Assembly: GCA_002731275.1 (NCBI GenBank)
Contig: PCBK01000029.1
Span: forward strand, 1-64,000
Direction: 5' to 3'
DNA from: Deltaproteobacteria bacterium
Lineage (GTDB): Bacteria; Myxococcota_C; UBA6777
Length of the DNA stretch: 64,000 bases
Shown here: positions 35,956-44,049 of the stretch, piece after piece
Layout of the letters: every line of letters begins with the position of its first letter
Position numbering within the stretch: the stretch's first letter is position 1
Position numbers and translations under genes: made by a program
Notes under the pieces: generated by a model
The model's input: only the letters and a program-made list of their open reading frames with translations
Databases searched by the model: none
Told to the model about the DNA's origin: nothing

Positions 35956-38667
35956 ATGAAGTTTGGGCGACAATTGCCTGAGGATTTGCGTGAGCTCCAG
36001 ATCGAGATGGAAGGCTATGCGCGTGAGTATGGTTTGGACTTCTTCCCCACCATCTTTGAGGTCCTCGACTACGATCAAATCAATCAGGTCGCTGCCTACG
36101 GTGGATTCCCTGTGCGCTATCCTCACTGGCGCTTTGGGATGGACTATGAGCGGCTCTCAAAAGGTTACACATACGGGTTGCAGAAGATCTACGAGATGGT
36201 CATCAACAACAACCCATGTTACGCCTATCTGCTCGAATCCAACTCGTACATCGACCAAAAGATCGTCATGGCGCACGTCTTTGGTCACTGTGATTTCTTC
36301 AAAAACAACGAGTATTTCAAGCACACCAACAGGCGTATGATCGACGAGATGGCCAACCACGCCATCCGTATTCGCCGGTACATCGACCGCTATGGGATCG
36401 ATCGGGTGGAGGAGTTTATCGACACCTGTCTCTCTCTCGATAACCTGATCGACTACTATTCTCCGTACTTTGAAGACATGGATCTTCAAACCGAAGACGA
36501 AGATGAAAATGATGATGTCCCCCGACTCCTCAATGAGAGAGAGTACATGGAGGATTACATCAACCCTGCCTCTTACATCGAGGCCGAACGCGAAAAACTC
36601 GAAGCCGAGCGCGCCAAAAAGAAACGCTTCCCACGCAAACCCGTCAAAGACGTCATGTGGTTCTTGATGAAATACGCTCCACTGACTCACTGGCAACGGG
36701 ACGTCATCTCCATTATCCGAGAAGAATCATACTACTTCGCGCCACAGGGCCAAACCAAGATACTGAATGAGGGGTGGGCTTGTCTTGCTCCTGACTCATG
36801 GGCGTTTACGGGCGATGGTATGCTTTCTATGGCAGAAGTCGTGTGGGAGAAAACTTCGGCCATATCGGACGGAGAATCCATTCGTGGGATCTATGGTCGG
36901 AATATTATTCCTGATCATCCGATGGTAACGTTAAAAACAAGGCGTGGTCTTGAGATTTCAGGCTCAAATAATCATAGGGTGCTTTTACCTGATGGTGAAA
37001 CCTGGAAAAGGCTCGATGAGTTCTCTGTTGGAGATGCTGTTGGGATTTCTGGAGGAGCTGGTCTTTGGGCTCAGGAGAAGGTCAAGATCGACTGGAAACC
37101 TGCGCAGAGAGTGAGCTTGCATGATATTGCTGAGAAAGTCGGTGTCTCTGTGTGGACAGTCATCCGGCATCGAAAAGGGAAAACGACACAAAGCCAAGCT
37201 GCAATTGCAGCTGCGCTTGAAGTGTATGAAACGCCCGAAAATCAGGAACTCTCGCTCTCTTTGTCAAAGCGCCAACCTATCGAAGTTCCAGAGGAAGTTG
37301 ATGTCTCTTTAGGAGCGTTTTTAGGTTACCTTATCGGTGATGGCCACATCAGTCGTGTAAAAGGACACCTTGGATTGACCTCTGGAGATGAAGAGCAGGC
37401 TCTTACCTTTCTCCAGTTAGCACAGGAGCTTTTTGGAGTCACTGCGAGTTTTTTCTTGGACGAAAATCGCTGGAGAGTATTGGTTCATTCCAAAAACTTG
37501 ATGGACTTTCTCCAGGAAACTTTCAATTTGACAGATGGTCCTTCTGCTGGTGTTAAAAAGATTCCAAAGCAAATCCTGCGCTCACCGGAACCTGTCATTC
37601 GTGCGTTTTTGCGGGCTTACTTTGACAGTGACGGATACGCAGGTAAACAAGGCGTTATTTTAAGTACGAAGAGCGATGAACTCTCCGAACAAACGCAGTT
37701 GTTACTGCTCAATTATGGGATCCTATCTCGTCGTCGGAAGCTACAAGATGGTTGTTGGCATGTTCATGTTGCTGGTGCTTCTGCGCGAGTTTTCTCCGAG
37801 AAAATCGGTTTTGGACTGGTTCGAAAGCAGGAAGCATTGGATGCCTATGTCAATGATCGTAAGTGGTTCAAGAAAGAGTCATGGACAGATGAGATTGTCT
37901 CTATCGAACACGGTCAGGGTGATGTTTATGACATCTCCGTTGAAGAGACCCATCGTTATGCAGCGCAGGGGTTCATCAATCACAACTCCTATTGGCATGC
38001 CAAGATCATGACCGAGAAAGCCGCCAAGGACAGCGAGATCATCGACTTTGCAGATGCACACGCTGGGGTCGTCGCGACTTCGCGTACACAACTCAACCCA
38101 TACAAACTTGGGATCGAGCTGCTGCGTGATATCGAAGAACGCTGGAACAAGGGACAATTCGGGAAAGAGTACGATGAGTGTGATAGCCTCTACGATCGTA
38201 ACAACTGGGATTTGAAGCTGGGCAAAGGCCAGGAGAAGATCTTCCAAGTCCGACGTATCTACAATGATGTCACCTTCATCGACGAGTTCCTCACCCCCGA
38301 ATTTTGTATGCGCCACAACATGTTTGGCTTTGATTTCAACAGAAGCTCCGGACAATACGAGATCTCTACACGAGATTTCAAAGAGATGAAGGAGAAACTG
38401 TTGTTCCAATTGACCAACTTTGGACAACCCTTTATCCGCGTGGTCGATGCCAACTTTGAAAACCGTTCGGAGCTCTTGCTCGGCCACAGACACGAAGGCG
38501 TCGATCTTCGTGTGGATTACGCGCGGGCCGTTTTGGAGAACCTCTTCAAAGTGTGGAAGCGACCCACCAATATCTCGACACGTATCGAAGGAAAAGGACG
38601 TTTGTTCTCGTATGACGGGAAGGAACACTCCATCCGTGAGTTTGATCACGTCGATATCCGTGATTGA
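35956..38667 (+). CDS. spoVR: SpoVR family protein interrupted by an intein
   Basis: This is a 903-residue precursor. The ATG at 35956 lies nine bases after AGGG; a TTG two codons earlier is an alternative. The exteins (1-275 and 678-903) total 501 residues, the usual SpoVR length (E. coli YcgB about 510). The conserved NEGWA-SYWH motif is split exactly between Ala and Ser by a 402-residue intein, and both flanks continue the SpoVR alignment. SpoVR acts with PrkA and YeaH; in Bacillus it is linked to spore cortex formation, elsewhere to stress. Function here depends on splicing. It is the third gene of the operon. Confidence 0.95.
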   Translation: MKFGRQLPEDLRELQIEMEGYAREYGLDFFPTIFEVLDYDQINQVAAYGGFPVRYPHWRFGMDYERLSKGYTYGLQKIYEMVINNNPCYAYLLESNSYIDQKIVMAHVFGHCDFFKNNEYFKHTNRRMIDEMANHAIRIRRYIDRYGIDRVEEFIDTCLSLDNLIDYYSPYFEDMDLQTEDEDENDDVPRLLNEREYMEDYINPASYIEAEREKLEAERAKKKRFPRKPVKDVMWFLMKYAPLTHWQRDVISIIREESYYFAPQGQTKILNEGWACLAPDSWAFTGDGMLSMAEVVWEKTSAISDGESIRGIYGRNIIPDHPMVTLKTRRGLEISGSNNHRVLLPDGETWKRLDEFSVGDAVGISGGAGLWAQEKVKIDWKPAQRVSLHDIAEKVGVSVWTVIRHRKGKTTQSQAAIAAALEVYETPENQELSLSLSKRQPIEVPEEVDVSLGAFLGYLIGDGHISRVKGHLGLTSGDEEQALTFLQLAQELFGVTASFFLDENRWRVLVHSKNLMDFLQETFNLTDGPSAGVKKIPKQILRSPEPVIRAFLRAYFDSDGYAGKQGVILSTKSDELSEQTQLLLLNYGILSRRRKLQDGCWHVHVAGASARVFSEKIGFGLVRKQEALDAYVNDRKWFKKESWTDEIVSIEHGQGDVYDISVEETHRYAAQGFINHNSYWHAKIMTEKAAKDSEIIDFADAHAGVVATSRTQLNPYKLGIELLRDIEERWNKGQFGKEYDECDSLYDRNNWDLKLGKGQEKIFQVRRIYNDVTFIDEFLTPEFCMRHNMFGFDFNRSSGQYEISTRDFKEMKEKLLFQLTNFGQPFIRVVDANFENRSELLLGHRHEGVDLRVDYARAVLENLFKVWKRPTNISTRIEGKGRLFSYDGKEHSIREFDHVDIRD
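36781..37986 (+). mobile_element. Intein with LAGLIDADG homing endonuclease in spoVR
   Basis: The element is 402 codons. It begins with Cys1 (CLAPDSWAFTGDG, block A). Block B has SNNHRVLL with the conserved His. The splicing end reads VYDISVEETHRYAAQGFINHN (block F, then block G ending His-Asn), followed by Ser+1. Two LAGLIDADG (DOD) motifs keep their Asp: FLGYLIGDGHI (near 37315-37350) and FLRAYFDSDGYA (near 37605-37640). An extra LacI-like helix-turn-helix lies between the N-terminal splicing block and the endonuclease. All splicing residues look intact, so it is probably active and possibly still mobile. Confidence 0.95.
37111..37230 (+). other. LacI-type helix-turn-helix embedded in the intein
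   Basis: Intein residues about 111-150 read VSLHDIAEKVGVSVWTVIRH followed by a basic turn and an Ala-rich helix. This is the LacI headpiece pattern (x-DIAxxxGVSxxTVxR). It sits ahead of the first LAGLIDADG motif, where inteins sometimes carry extra DNA-recognition regions. It probably adds DNA-binding specificity to the homing endonuclease. Confidence 0.75.
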
Positions 38668-38826
38668 GATTCGCCTACCTGACAGATTCCCCTACAGTCA
38701 AATGCCTGTACTCAATGCGCCTAAAATGTTTGTATGCTGTTCTTTGGGGGCGAAGGCTTTCCATTTGGTCAGTGATCTGATACAAATGTAAGGGTCCCTA
38801 TCACTTCGAATTGTTGCGGGTTTATC

Positions 38827-40230
38827 GTGAGCGAAAAAGAAAATCAGTTTGGAGCACCGACACCTCGTCCTTCTGGTTCGCCTGTCACACAGGCGATGCA
38901 AATGGAGGATTTTTCGGATGTTCTCAACTTCAATAAGTATAAGCTGAAAGTCATCGAAGGTCCTGACGCAGGCAAAGAGATCGTCGCAGAACGTCGTGTC
39001 GTCACACTTGGTAGTGCGTACGATGGCGATCTCGTGCTTGATGATGTCACTGTCTCTCGTCGACACTGTGAAATTGTGTTCGATGGTGGCGGCTATCTCG
39101 TCCGTGACCTCGGCAGTAAGAACGGCACCTATATCGAATCTTTTCGTATCAAAGAGGGCTTCTTGCGTCCTGGATGCCGACTCGGATTGGGTAGCACCAC
39201 AATTAGCTTTGAGCTCGTTGGTGAACAGATCAACGTCTACCTGAGTCGTGGTGACCGTTTTGGTGATCTTTACGGCCAGAGCCTTGAGATGAAAGAGGTC
39301 TTCGGGATCCTGCAGCGTGTCGCTCCGACAGACGCTACAGTCCTCGTGACCGGTGAGAGTGGGACGGGGAAAGAGCTCGCCGCACGCGCCATCCACAACC
39401 ACAGCAAACGCGCCGATAAACCCTTTGTCGTCTTCGACTGTTCGGCTGTCCCTCGCGAACTGATCGAGAGCGAGTTGTTTGGACACGTCAAAGGAGCCTT
39501 TACAGGCGCCGTCCAGAGCCGTCCTGGTGCGTTCTTGTCCGCAAATGGCGGGACGTTGTTCCTCGATGAGCTCGGAGAGTTGCCCCTCGATCTCCAACCC
39601 AAACTGCTACGTGTGCTCGAAAATCGCGAGGTCAAACAACTCGGTAGCAACGAGACAAGACAGATCGATGTGCGGATCGTCGCGGCGACCAACAGACCCC
39701 TTGAGCAGATGGTCAGCGAAGGTGAATTCCGACAAGATCTGTACTATCGTCTCGCTGTGATCCAGGTCCCTCTTCCACCTTTGCGTCATCGACGTGATGA
39801 TGTGGCTTTCCTGGTGGATCTGTTCCTGCGCGATCTCGGTCGCAGTGGACCGGGATTTGTGGTCTCTCACGATACGATGGAGAAGCTCAAACAATACGAA
39901 TGGCCCGGTAACGTCCGTGAACTTCGCAACTACGTTGAACGGGCGACGATCCTTTCAACAGGTCGGCAGATCGACGCAAACCTCGTCCCACAAGGTGCAG
40001 GAGGACTTGGTGGACAGCAGGGTGGCAATGGTATCGAGACCTCTATCGATCTGAACGTGCCTTTCAAGTTGGCCAAGGAACAACTCATCGATCGCTTTGA
40101 GCAAGAGTACCTGATGGCGGCACTTGAAGCCCATGATTGGAACATCACACAAGCCTCACAACAAATCGGTATCCATCGAAAATCCCTCGAATATCTGATG
40201 AAAAAACACAGCTTGCGACGCCCTTCGTAA
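38827..40230 (+). CDS. FHA-domain sigma-54 transcriptional activator
   Basis: This is a 467-residue protein starting at a GTG. An FHA domain (about 40-125: [23 protein letters not shown].., LGSKNGTYI) recognises a phosphothreonine. The AAA+ domain (about 145-370) has Walker A GESGTGKE, the sigma-54 contact GAFTGA (in [11 protein letters not shown]) and Walker [13 protein letters not shown] Fis-type helix-turn-helix closes the protein ([18 protein letters not shown]). FHA activators are common in Myxococcota and answer to Ser/Thr kinases. It lies 159 bases after spoVR and may regulate that operon. Confidence 0.93.
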   Translation: MSEKENQFGAPTPRPSGSPVTQAMQMEDFSDVLNFNKYKLKVIEGPDAGKEIVAERRVVTLGSAYDGDLVLDDVTVSRRHCEIVFDGGGYLVRDLGSKNGTYIESFRIKEGFLRPGCRLGLGSTTISFELVGEQINVYLSRGDRFGDLYGQSLEMKEVFGILQRVAPTDATVLVTGESGTGKELAARAIHNHSKRADKPFVVFDCSAVPRELIESELFGHVKGAFTGAVQSRPGAFLSANGGTLFLDELGELPLDLQPKLLRVLENREVKQLGSNETRQIDVRIVAATNRPLEQMVSEGEFRQDLYYRLAVIQVPLPPLRHRRDDVAFLVDLFLRDLGRSGPGFVVSHDTMEKLKQYEWPGNVRELRNYVERATILSTGRQIDANLVPQGAGGLGGQQGGNGIETSIDLNVPFKLAKEQLIDRFEQEYLMAALEAHDWNITQASQQIGIHRKSLEYLMKKHSLRRPS

Positions 40231-40265
40231 GCATATCGAGACACGTTACGTAAGGAGTGACGGCC

Positions 40266-41960
40266 ATTAAAGAGCTTTTTGGAAATGTCATCGGGCTCAA
40301 GCCCAGCCAGAAAAAACGTCTTTCCACATTGTATCGACGAAAGCTGGCTCGCCAGGCTATGGCACCTCAACACTTTCTCCGCGCCCTCACAGAACTCTCC
40401 CACGAGATCGAACGCCAAGTCGGTGTTCTTGTCGACCGCAAGGGAGAAGTGACCTCTGTGATCGTCGGGGATGCACACCAAATCGTCATCCCCGCACAAG
40501 GTCGGATCCGCGAAGCCCACGGTCGTCTTCGTGGCCTTCGTCTTATTCACACCCACCTGCAAAATGAACCGCTCTCAAAGGACGATCTCAACGACCTCTC
40601 ACACCTGCGCTTCGACTTTATGATGGCCGTTGGTGTGACGGAAGATGGATTCCCCGGACACATTTACTACGCCTATTTGTTGCCCGAAAATGCGGCGGGA
40701 GATCTGTGGAAAACGGAAGGGCCTCATACTGCAGCCGAGCTAGAGAAAGACGACTTTCAGTTTTGGATCCGAACTCTTGAGGATGAGTTTGCGCGTGCTG
40801 CGACGCTCGGGAGCGAAGTCGCTGACGGAAACAGAGCGATTCTTGTCGGAGTCTATCCTTCCAAGAAGTTCGATATAGACGCTCGAATGGGAGAGCTTGA
40901 GGAGTTGGCCAACTCTGCAGGGTTGTACGTGATGGGTCGGGTGATCCAACGACGTCCCAAGCCCGATCATCGCTTTCTTTTGGGGCAGGGGAAACTCGAA
41001 GACCTTATCTTGCGTTCGATGCAACAAGGCGTCGACATTTTGGTGTTCGATTCAGATCTCTCTCCTGGACAGTCGAGGAATATCGCAGACGTGACAGAGC
41101 TGAAGATCCTGGATCGCACACAGCTGATCCTCGATATTTTTGCCCAACGCGCACACTCTCGCGACGGTAAGCTGCAGGTCGAGTTGGCGCAACTAAAATA
41201 CATGCTGCCGCGGCTCAATCGTATGAACAAGGCGATGAGTCGATTGACAGGTGGGATCGGTGGCCGTGGTCCTGGTGAGACCAAGTTGGAGATCAACAGA
41301 CGTCGCGCACGTGAGCGGATCAGTCGCTTGGAGAAACAACTCAAACAGGTTAAGACCAGACGACAGGTCCGACGTAGCAAACGCAAAAATCACAACGTCC
41401 CGATTATCTCCGCCGTGGGGTACACCAACGCCGGTAAGTCGACCCTCGTGAATACCCTCACACATAGCGAAGTGGTCGCCGAAAACAGAATGTTTTCGAC
41501 CCTCGATCCTGTCAGTCGACGGCTGCGCTTTCCCGAGGAACGTGAGGTCATTTTGACGGACACTGTGGGGTTTATTCGGGATCTTCCGCCAGAGCTAAAG
41601 GCTGCCTTTGAGGCGACTCTTGAAGAACTTGAAGATGCCAACCTTTTGCTTCAAGTTGTCGATATATCGGATTCTTCATTTACAAAGCAGATCGAAGCCG
41701 TGGACGGAATCTTGCGTGAACTTGAGCTACATCAACTCCCACGGCTGCTGATCTTGAATAAGATAGATAAGATTCCAAAAGAAGAAGCAGAGAATCTCTG
41801 TCGGACACACGACGCGATCGGGGTGTCTGCCCTGGATCGAGAGACACTGCGACCCCTTTTGGAGGTGATAGAGATGCGTCTATGGAACCATAATCGCTCG
41901 GTGGATCGGGGATACGAAACACAAGTTGAGGACGCGGACACCGACACTGTTATTGAGTGA
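40266..41960 (+). CDS. hflX: GTPase HflX (long form), probable AUU start
   Basis: The protein has about 564 residues. A good ribosome site AAGGAG (40252-40257) lies eight bases before an in-frame ATT at 40266; the only upstream candidate (GTG 40257) overlaps the site itself. Starting at ATT gives MKELFGNVIGLKPSQ, which matches my recollection of other long HflX N-termini. The HflX N-terminal and helical domains (GGIGGRGPGETKLE) precede the G domain: GYTNAGKST (about 385), DTVGFIRDLP, NKID. HflX splits stalled or hibernating 70S ribosomes. A GTG start cannot be excluded. Confidence 0.9.
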   Translation: MKELFGNVIGLKPSQKKRLSTLYRRKLARQAMAPQHFLRALTELSHEIERQVGVLVDRKGEVTSVIVGDAHQIVIPAQGRIREAHGRLRGLRLIHTHLQNEPLSKDDLNDLSHLRFDFMMAVGVTEDGFPGHIYYAYLLPENAAGDLWKTEGPHTAAELEKDDFQFWIRTLEDEFARAATLGSEVADGNRAILVGVYPSKKFDIDARMGELEELANSAGLYVMGRVIQRRPKPDHRFLLGQGKLEDLILRSMQQGVDILVFDSDLSPGQSRNIADVTELKILDRTQLILDIFAQRAHSRDGKLQVELAQLKYMLPRLNRMNKAMSRLTGGIGGRGPGETKLEINRRRARERISRLEKQLKQVKTRRQVRRSKRKNHNVPIISAVGYTNAGKSTLVNTLTHSEVVAENRMFSTLDPVSRRLRFPEEREVILTDTVGFIRDLPPELKAAFEATLEELEDANLLLQVVDISDSSFTKQIEAVDGILRELELHQLPRLLILNKIDKIPKEEAENLCRTHDAIGVSALDRETLRPLLEVIEMRLWNHNRSVDRGYETQVEDADTDTVIE

Positions 41961-42053
41961 GATCAATTTGATTGATGAGACCGACTTCATCTGTGATATC
42001 TGACGTCTTTGTTGGTTCTCCTTTGATCTCTTGACGAAAGCCAGGAGTGTGAC

Positions 42054-42329
42054 ATGCCAAAAAAGAAAAAACAAAAGAAGACAAAAAGCCGTGCCCAACG
42101 TTCTCATGAACGTAAATTGAAAACCTCCAACAAGAAGAGAAACACCGGTGGTGATTCGGGAGGTGTGGGAAACTCCCACGGCTTAATCGGAAGTATGCGC
42201 GGGACGATGCAAAATGCTACCTCTGGGAAGAGTGAGAAGGCCAACGCCTGGATCTCGGCGTTCTTGTGGCTCGCGGTGGTTGGGGCGGGTGTCTTTGCAT
42301 TGTATCGATTTGGGTATATCAAGTTTTAG
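42054..42329 (+). CDS. Small basic single-pass membrane protein
   Basis: This is a 91-residue protein with AGGAG before the ATG. Residues 1-30 are extremely Lys/Arg-rich, 31-60 Gly/Ser/Asn-rich, and 66-86 form one membrane segment (ISAFLWLAVVGAGVFALY) close to the C-terminus. The basic part would lie in the cytoplasm and could bind RNA, ribosomes or phospholipid. I do not recognise the family. The ribosome site and position between hflX and the LysM gene make it a likely real gene. Confidence 0.65.
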   Translation: MPKKKKQKKTKSRAQRSHERKLKTSNKKRNTGGDSGGVGNSHGLIGSMRGTMQNATSGKSEKANAWISAFLWLAVVGAGVFALYRFGYIKF

Positions 42330-42593
42330 TCTACACCGCGGCAACGGGAGGACTTTGTCGATGGTGCGATGGGGTTGAATGTCCAGGCTCTGTGAGTGAT
42401 GTTGTATATGCGCATGGAGTCTGTACCCCCTTCTTGAGGGCTTCTGGGGAGTCTGTCGGTCTTTCTTGACTTTTCATCTACAATTCGACTATTCTGAAAG
42501 CCATCATGGATGCCGATAAGTCCTTTACCGATGCAGCCATTTGTGGTGTTGTGTTCTTGTTACGTTATTGTCCCAATGAAGGAGATGTAGTTC

Positions 42594-43778
42594 ATGAAGC
42601 GTTTGGTTCAGATGTCGATGCTGGCGACCTGTTTGTTATGGTCGTGTGCTGCAATAGCGCAAGACGATCCCGATGAAAACAAGCAGGAGAAAACTGCACC
42701 TGCACCCACACCGCCTGCAGATGCAAAAAAGCCTGCTGACGGACCTGGACAAGGCGGCACCTCCTTGTCATTCTCTCCTCGTGCTTCCTGGAACAATGCT
42801 CCTCGTGAGTATCTCGTTCAACCAGGTGACACATTGTGGGACATTTCCAGACGCTTTCTCGGGAGTCCCTGGTTTTGGCCGAAACTGTGGTCCAAAAACC
42901 CCCACATTCAAAACCCCCACTGGATCTTTCCTGGTAACCGCATTCGCTTCCGCAAGGGTGAGATCCAAGTCGTGCGAAAGAAAGAGCAGAAAGAACTCCC
43001 CGACATCATCAGCGGGAAGGGCAAGCTCGATCTGACCGACACAGGCATCTCGATCGCAGGCGGTGGTCTTGGTTACAACGGCTTGTTACGCAAAGAGCTG
43101 CGCGCGCGTCGTGACAGCTTTATCGATCGCAAAGGTTTGAAAAAAGCCGGACGTATCATCGGCGCTCCCGAAGGACAGACTCTCATCACAAAAAATGACA
43201 CTGCCTATCTCTCCTTCAAAAACTTGCGCAACGTAACAGCTGGTGAAAAGTACACGATCTTCCGTGTGATTTCGAAGATCAAAGATCCCAAAAGTGGTCG
43301 CAATGTTGGATACATGATCCGCTTGCGTGGTGTTTTGCAGATCTCCGAGCTGAAGAAAAAACTCGCTGTCGCACGTGTTCTCGACGCGTACAGAGAGATC
43401 GAGAAAGGTGACCTTGTAGGTCCCTACATCAGCAACCGCCTCACTGTTCGTGTTCGACGCAACGAGGCGCTTGTCAAAGGTTACGTGTTGCGCGCAACCT
43501 CAAACGTCACGCTCCTCGGACAGTTCTACCAATTGTTCATCAACAAAGGAAAACGACACGGTGTGCGTCTTGGAAACACATTTGATATCTATCGCATGGG
43601 AGGGGGACGCAATCACCCTGCAGTCGCTGCAAAAGAAGATCCCAATCCCAAAGTTCGACAGAAGATCGGTACGGCGATCGTTATCGATGTACGCCTTGAT
43701 ACTTGTGTCGCTGTCGTGACCCAGAGCTTGCTCGAAATCCAGGCCGGTGATAGTGCCGAAACCAGCCTCATCAACTAA
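42594..43778 (+). CDS. LysM-domain envelope protein
   Basis: This is a 394-residue protein with AAGGAG ahead of the ATG. The signal peptide covers residues 1-22; LLWSC could be a lipobox, so soluble periplasmic and lipoprotein forms are both possible. A Pro/Ala/Lys-rich linker precedes a LysM domain (about 66-120: YLVQPGDTLWDISRRFLGSPWFWPKLW..NPHWIFPGNRIRF), which binds peptidoglycan. The remaining about 270 residues are beta-rich with no known motif; the pattern (LysM plus long C-terminus with RVLDAYREIEKGDLVGPY) is common in Myxococcota. Probably a cell-wall-bound structural protein. Confidence 0.85.
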   Translation: MKRLVQMSMLATCLLWSCAAIAQDDPDENKQEKTAPAPTPPADAKKPADGPGQGGTSLSFSPRASWNNAPREYLVQPGDTLWDISRRFLGSPWFWPKLWSKNPHIQNPHWIFPGNRIRFRKGEIQVVRKKEQKELPDIISGKGKLDLTDTGISIAGGGLGYNGLLRKELRARRDSFIDRKGLKKAGRIIGAPEGQTLITKNDTAYLSFKNLRNVTAGEKYTIFRVISKIKDPKSGRNVGYMIRLRGVLQISELKKKLAVARVLDAYREIEKGDLVGPYISNRLTVRVRRNEALVKGYVLRATSNVTLLGQFYQLFINKGKRHGVRLGNTFDIYRMGGGRNHPAVAAKEDPNPKVRQKIGTAIVIDVRLDTCVAVVTQSLLEIQAGDSAETSLIN

Positions 43779-43909
43779 GACCCCTCAAACAAACCCGCTC
43801 TTCTGCTCTCTTGTCTTTCGTTTGATTTGTCATCATCTCGACACGATGCCTTCCCCAACAAGCCATGACGAAAACCTCGCCTGCTTTGATGTGAGCATCA
43901 AACAGCTCC

Positions 43910-43940
43910 ATTCATGAACCGTTCGTGTTTTCGCATGAAT
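43910..43940. promoter_or_regulatory. Inverted repeat upstream of the Ser/Thr kinase gene
   Basis: ATTCATG, 17 bases, CATGAAT is a perfect seven-base inverted repeat, with a nested odd palindrome GAAC-C-GTTC at 43916-43924. It ends about 18 bases before the predicted -35, a usual position for an activator site. Confidence 0.35.
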
Positions 43941-43958
43941 CGGATTTCTTTGGGACTC

Positions 43959-43987
43959 TTGTGTTTGCGGTGGTCCGTTTGTACAAT
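43959..43987 (+). promoter_or_regulatory. Candidate sigma-70 promoter of the Ser/Thr kinase gene
   Basis: TTGTGT (43959-43964), 17 bases, TACAAT (43982-43987). The -10 matches five of six consensus bases with ideal spacing. The leader would be about 55 bases to the ATG at 44050. Confidence 0.45.
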
Positions 43988-44049
43988 GCCTTTAGAAGAA
44001 GCTGCGCCCCCAGCCCATTTTGAAGTTCCCCCTTGAAAGCGGTACACAC

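Noticed and set aside
36781-37986. Reading the spoVR insertion as a separate gene or misassembly
   Set aside because: The frame is continuous, the splice-site residues are exact, and the flanks rejoin to the SpoVR motif without loss, so an intein is the simplest account.
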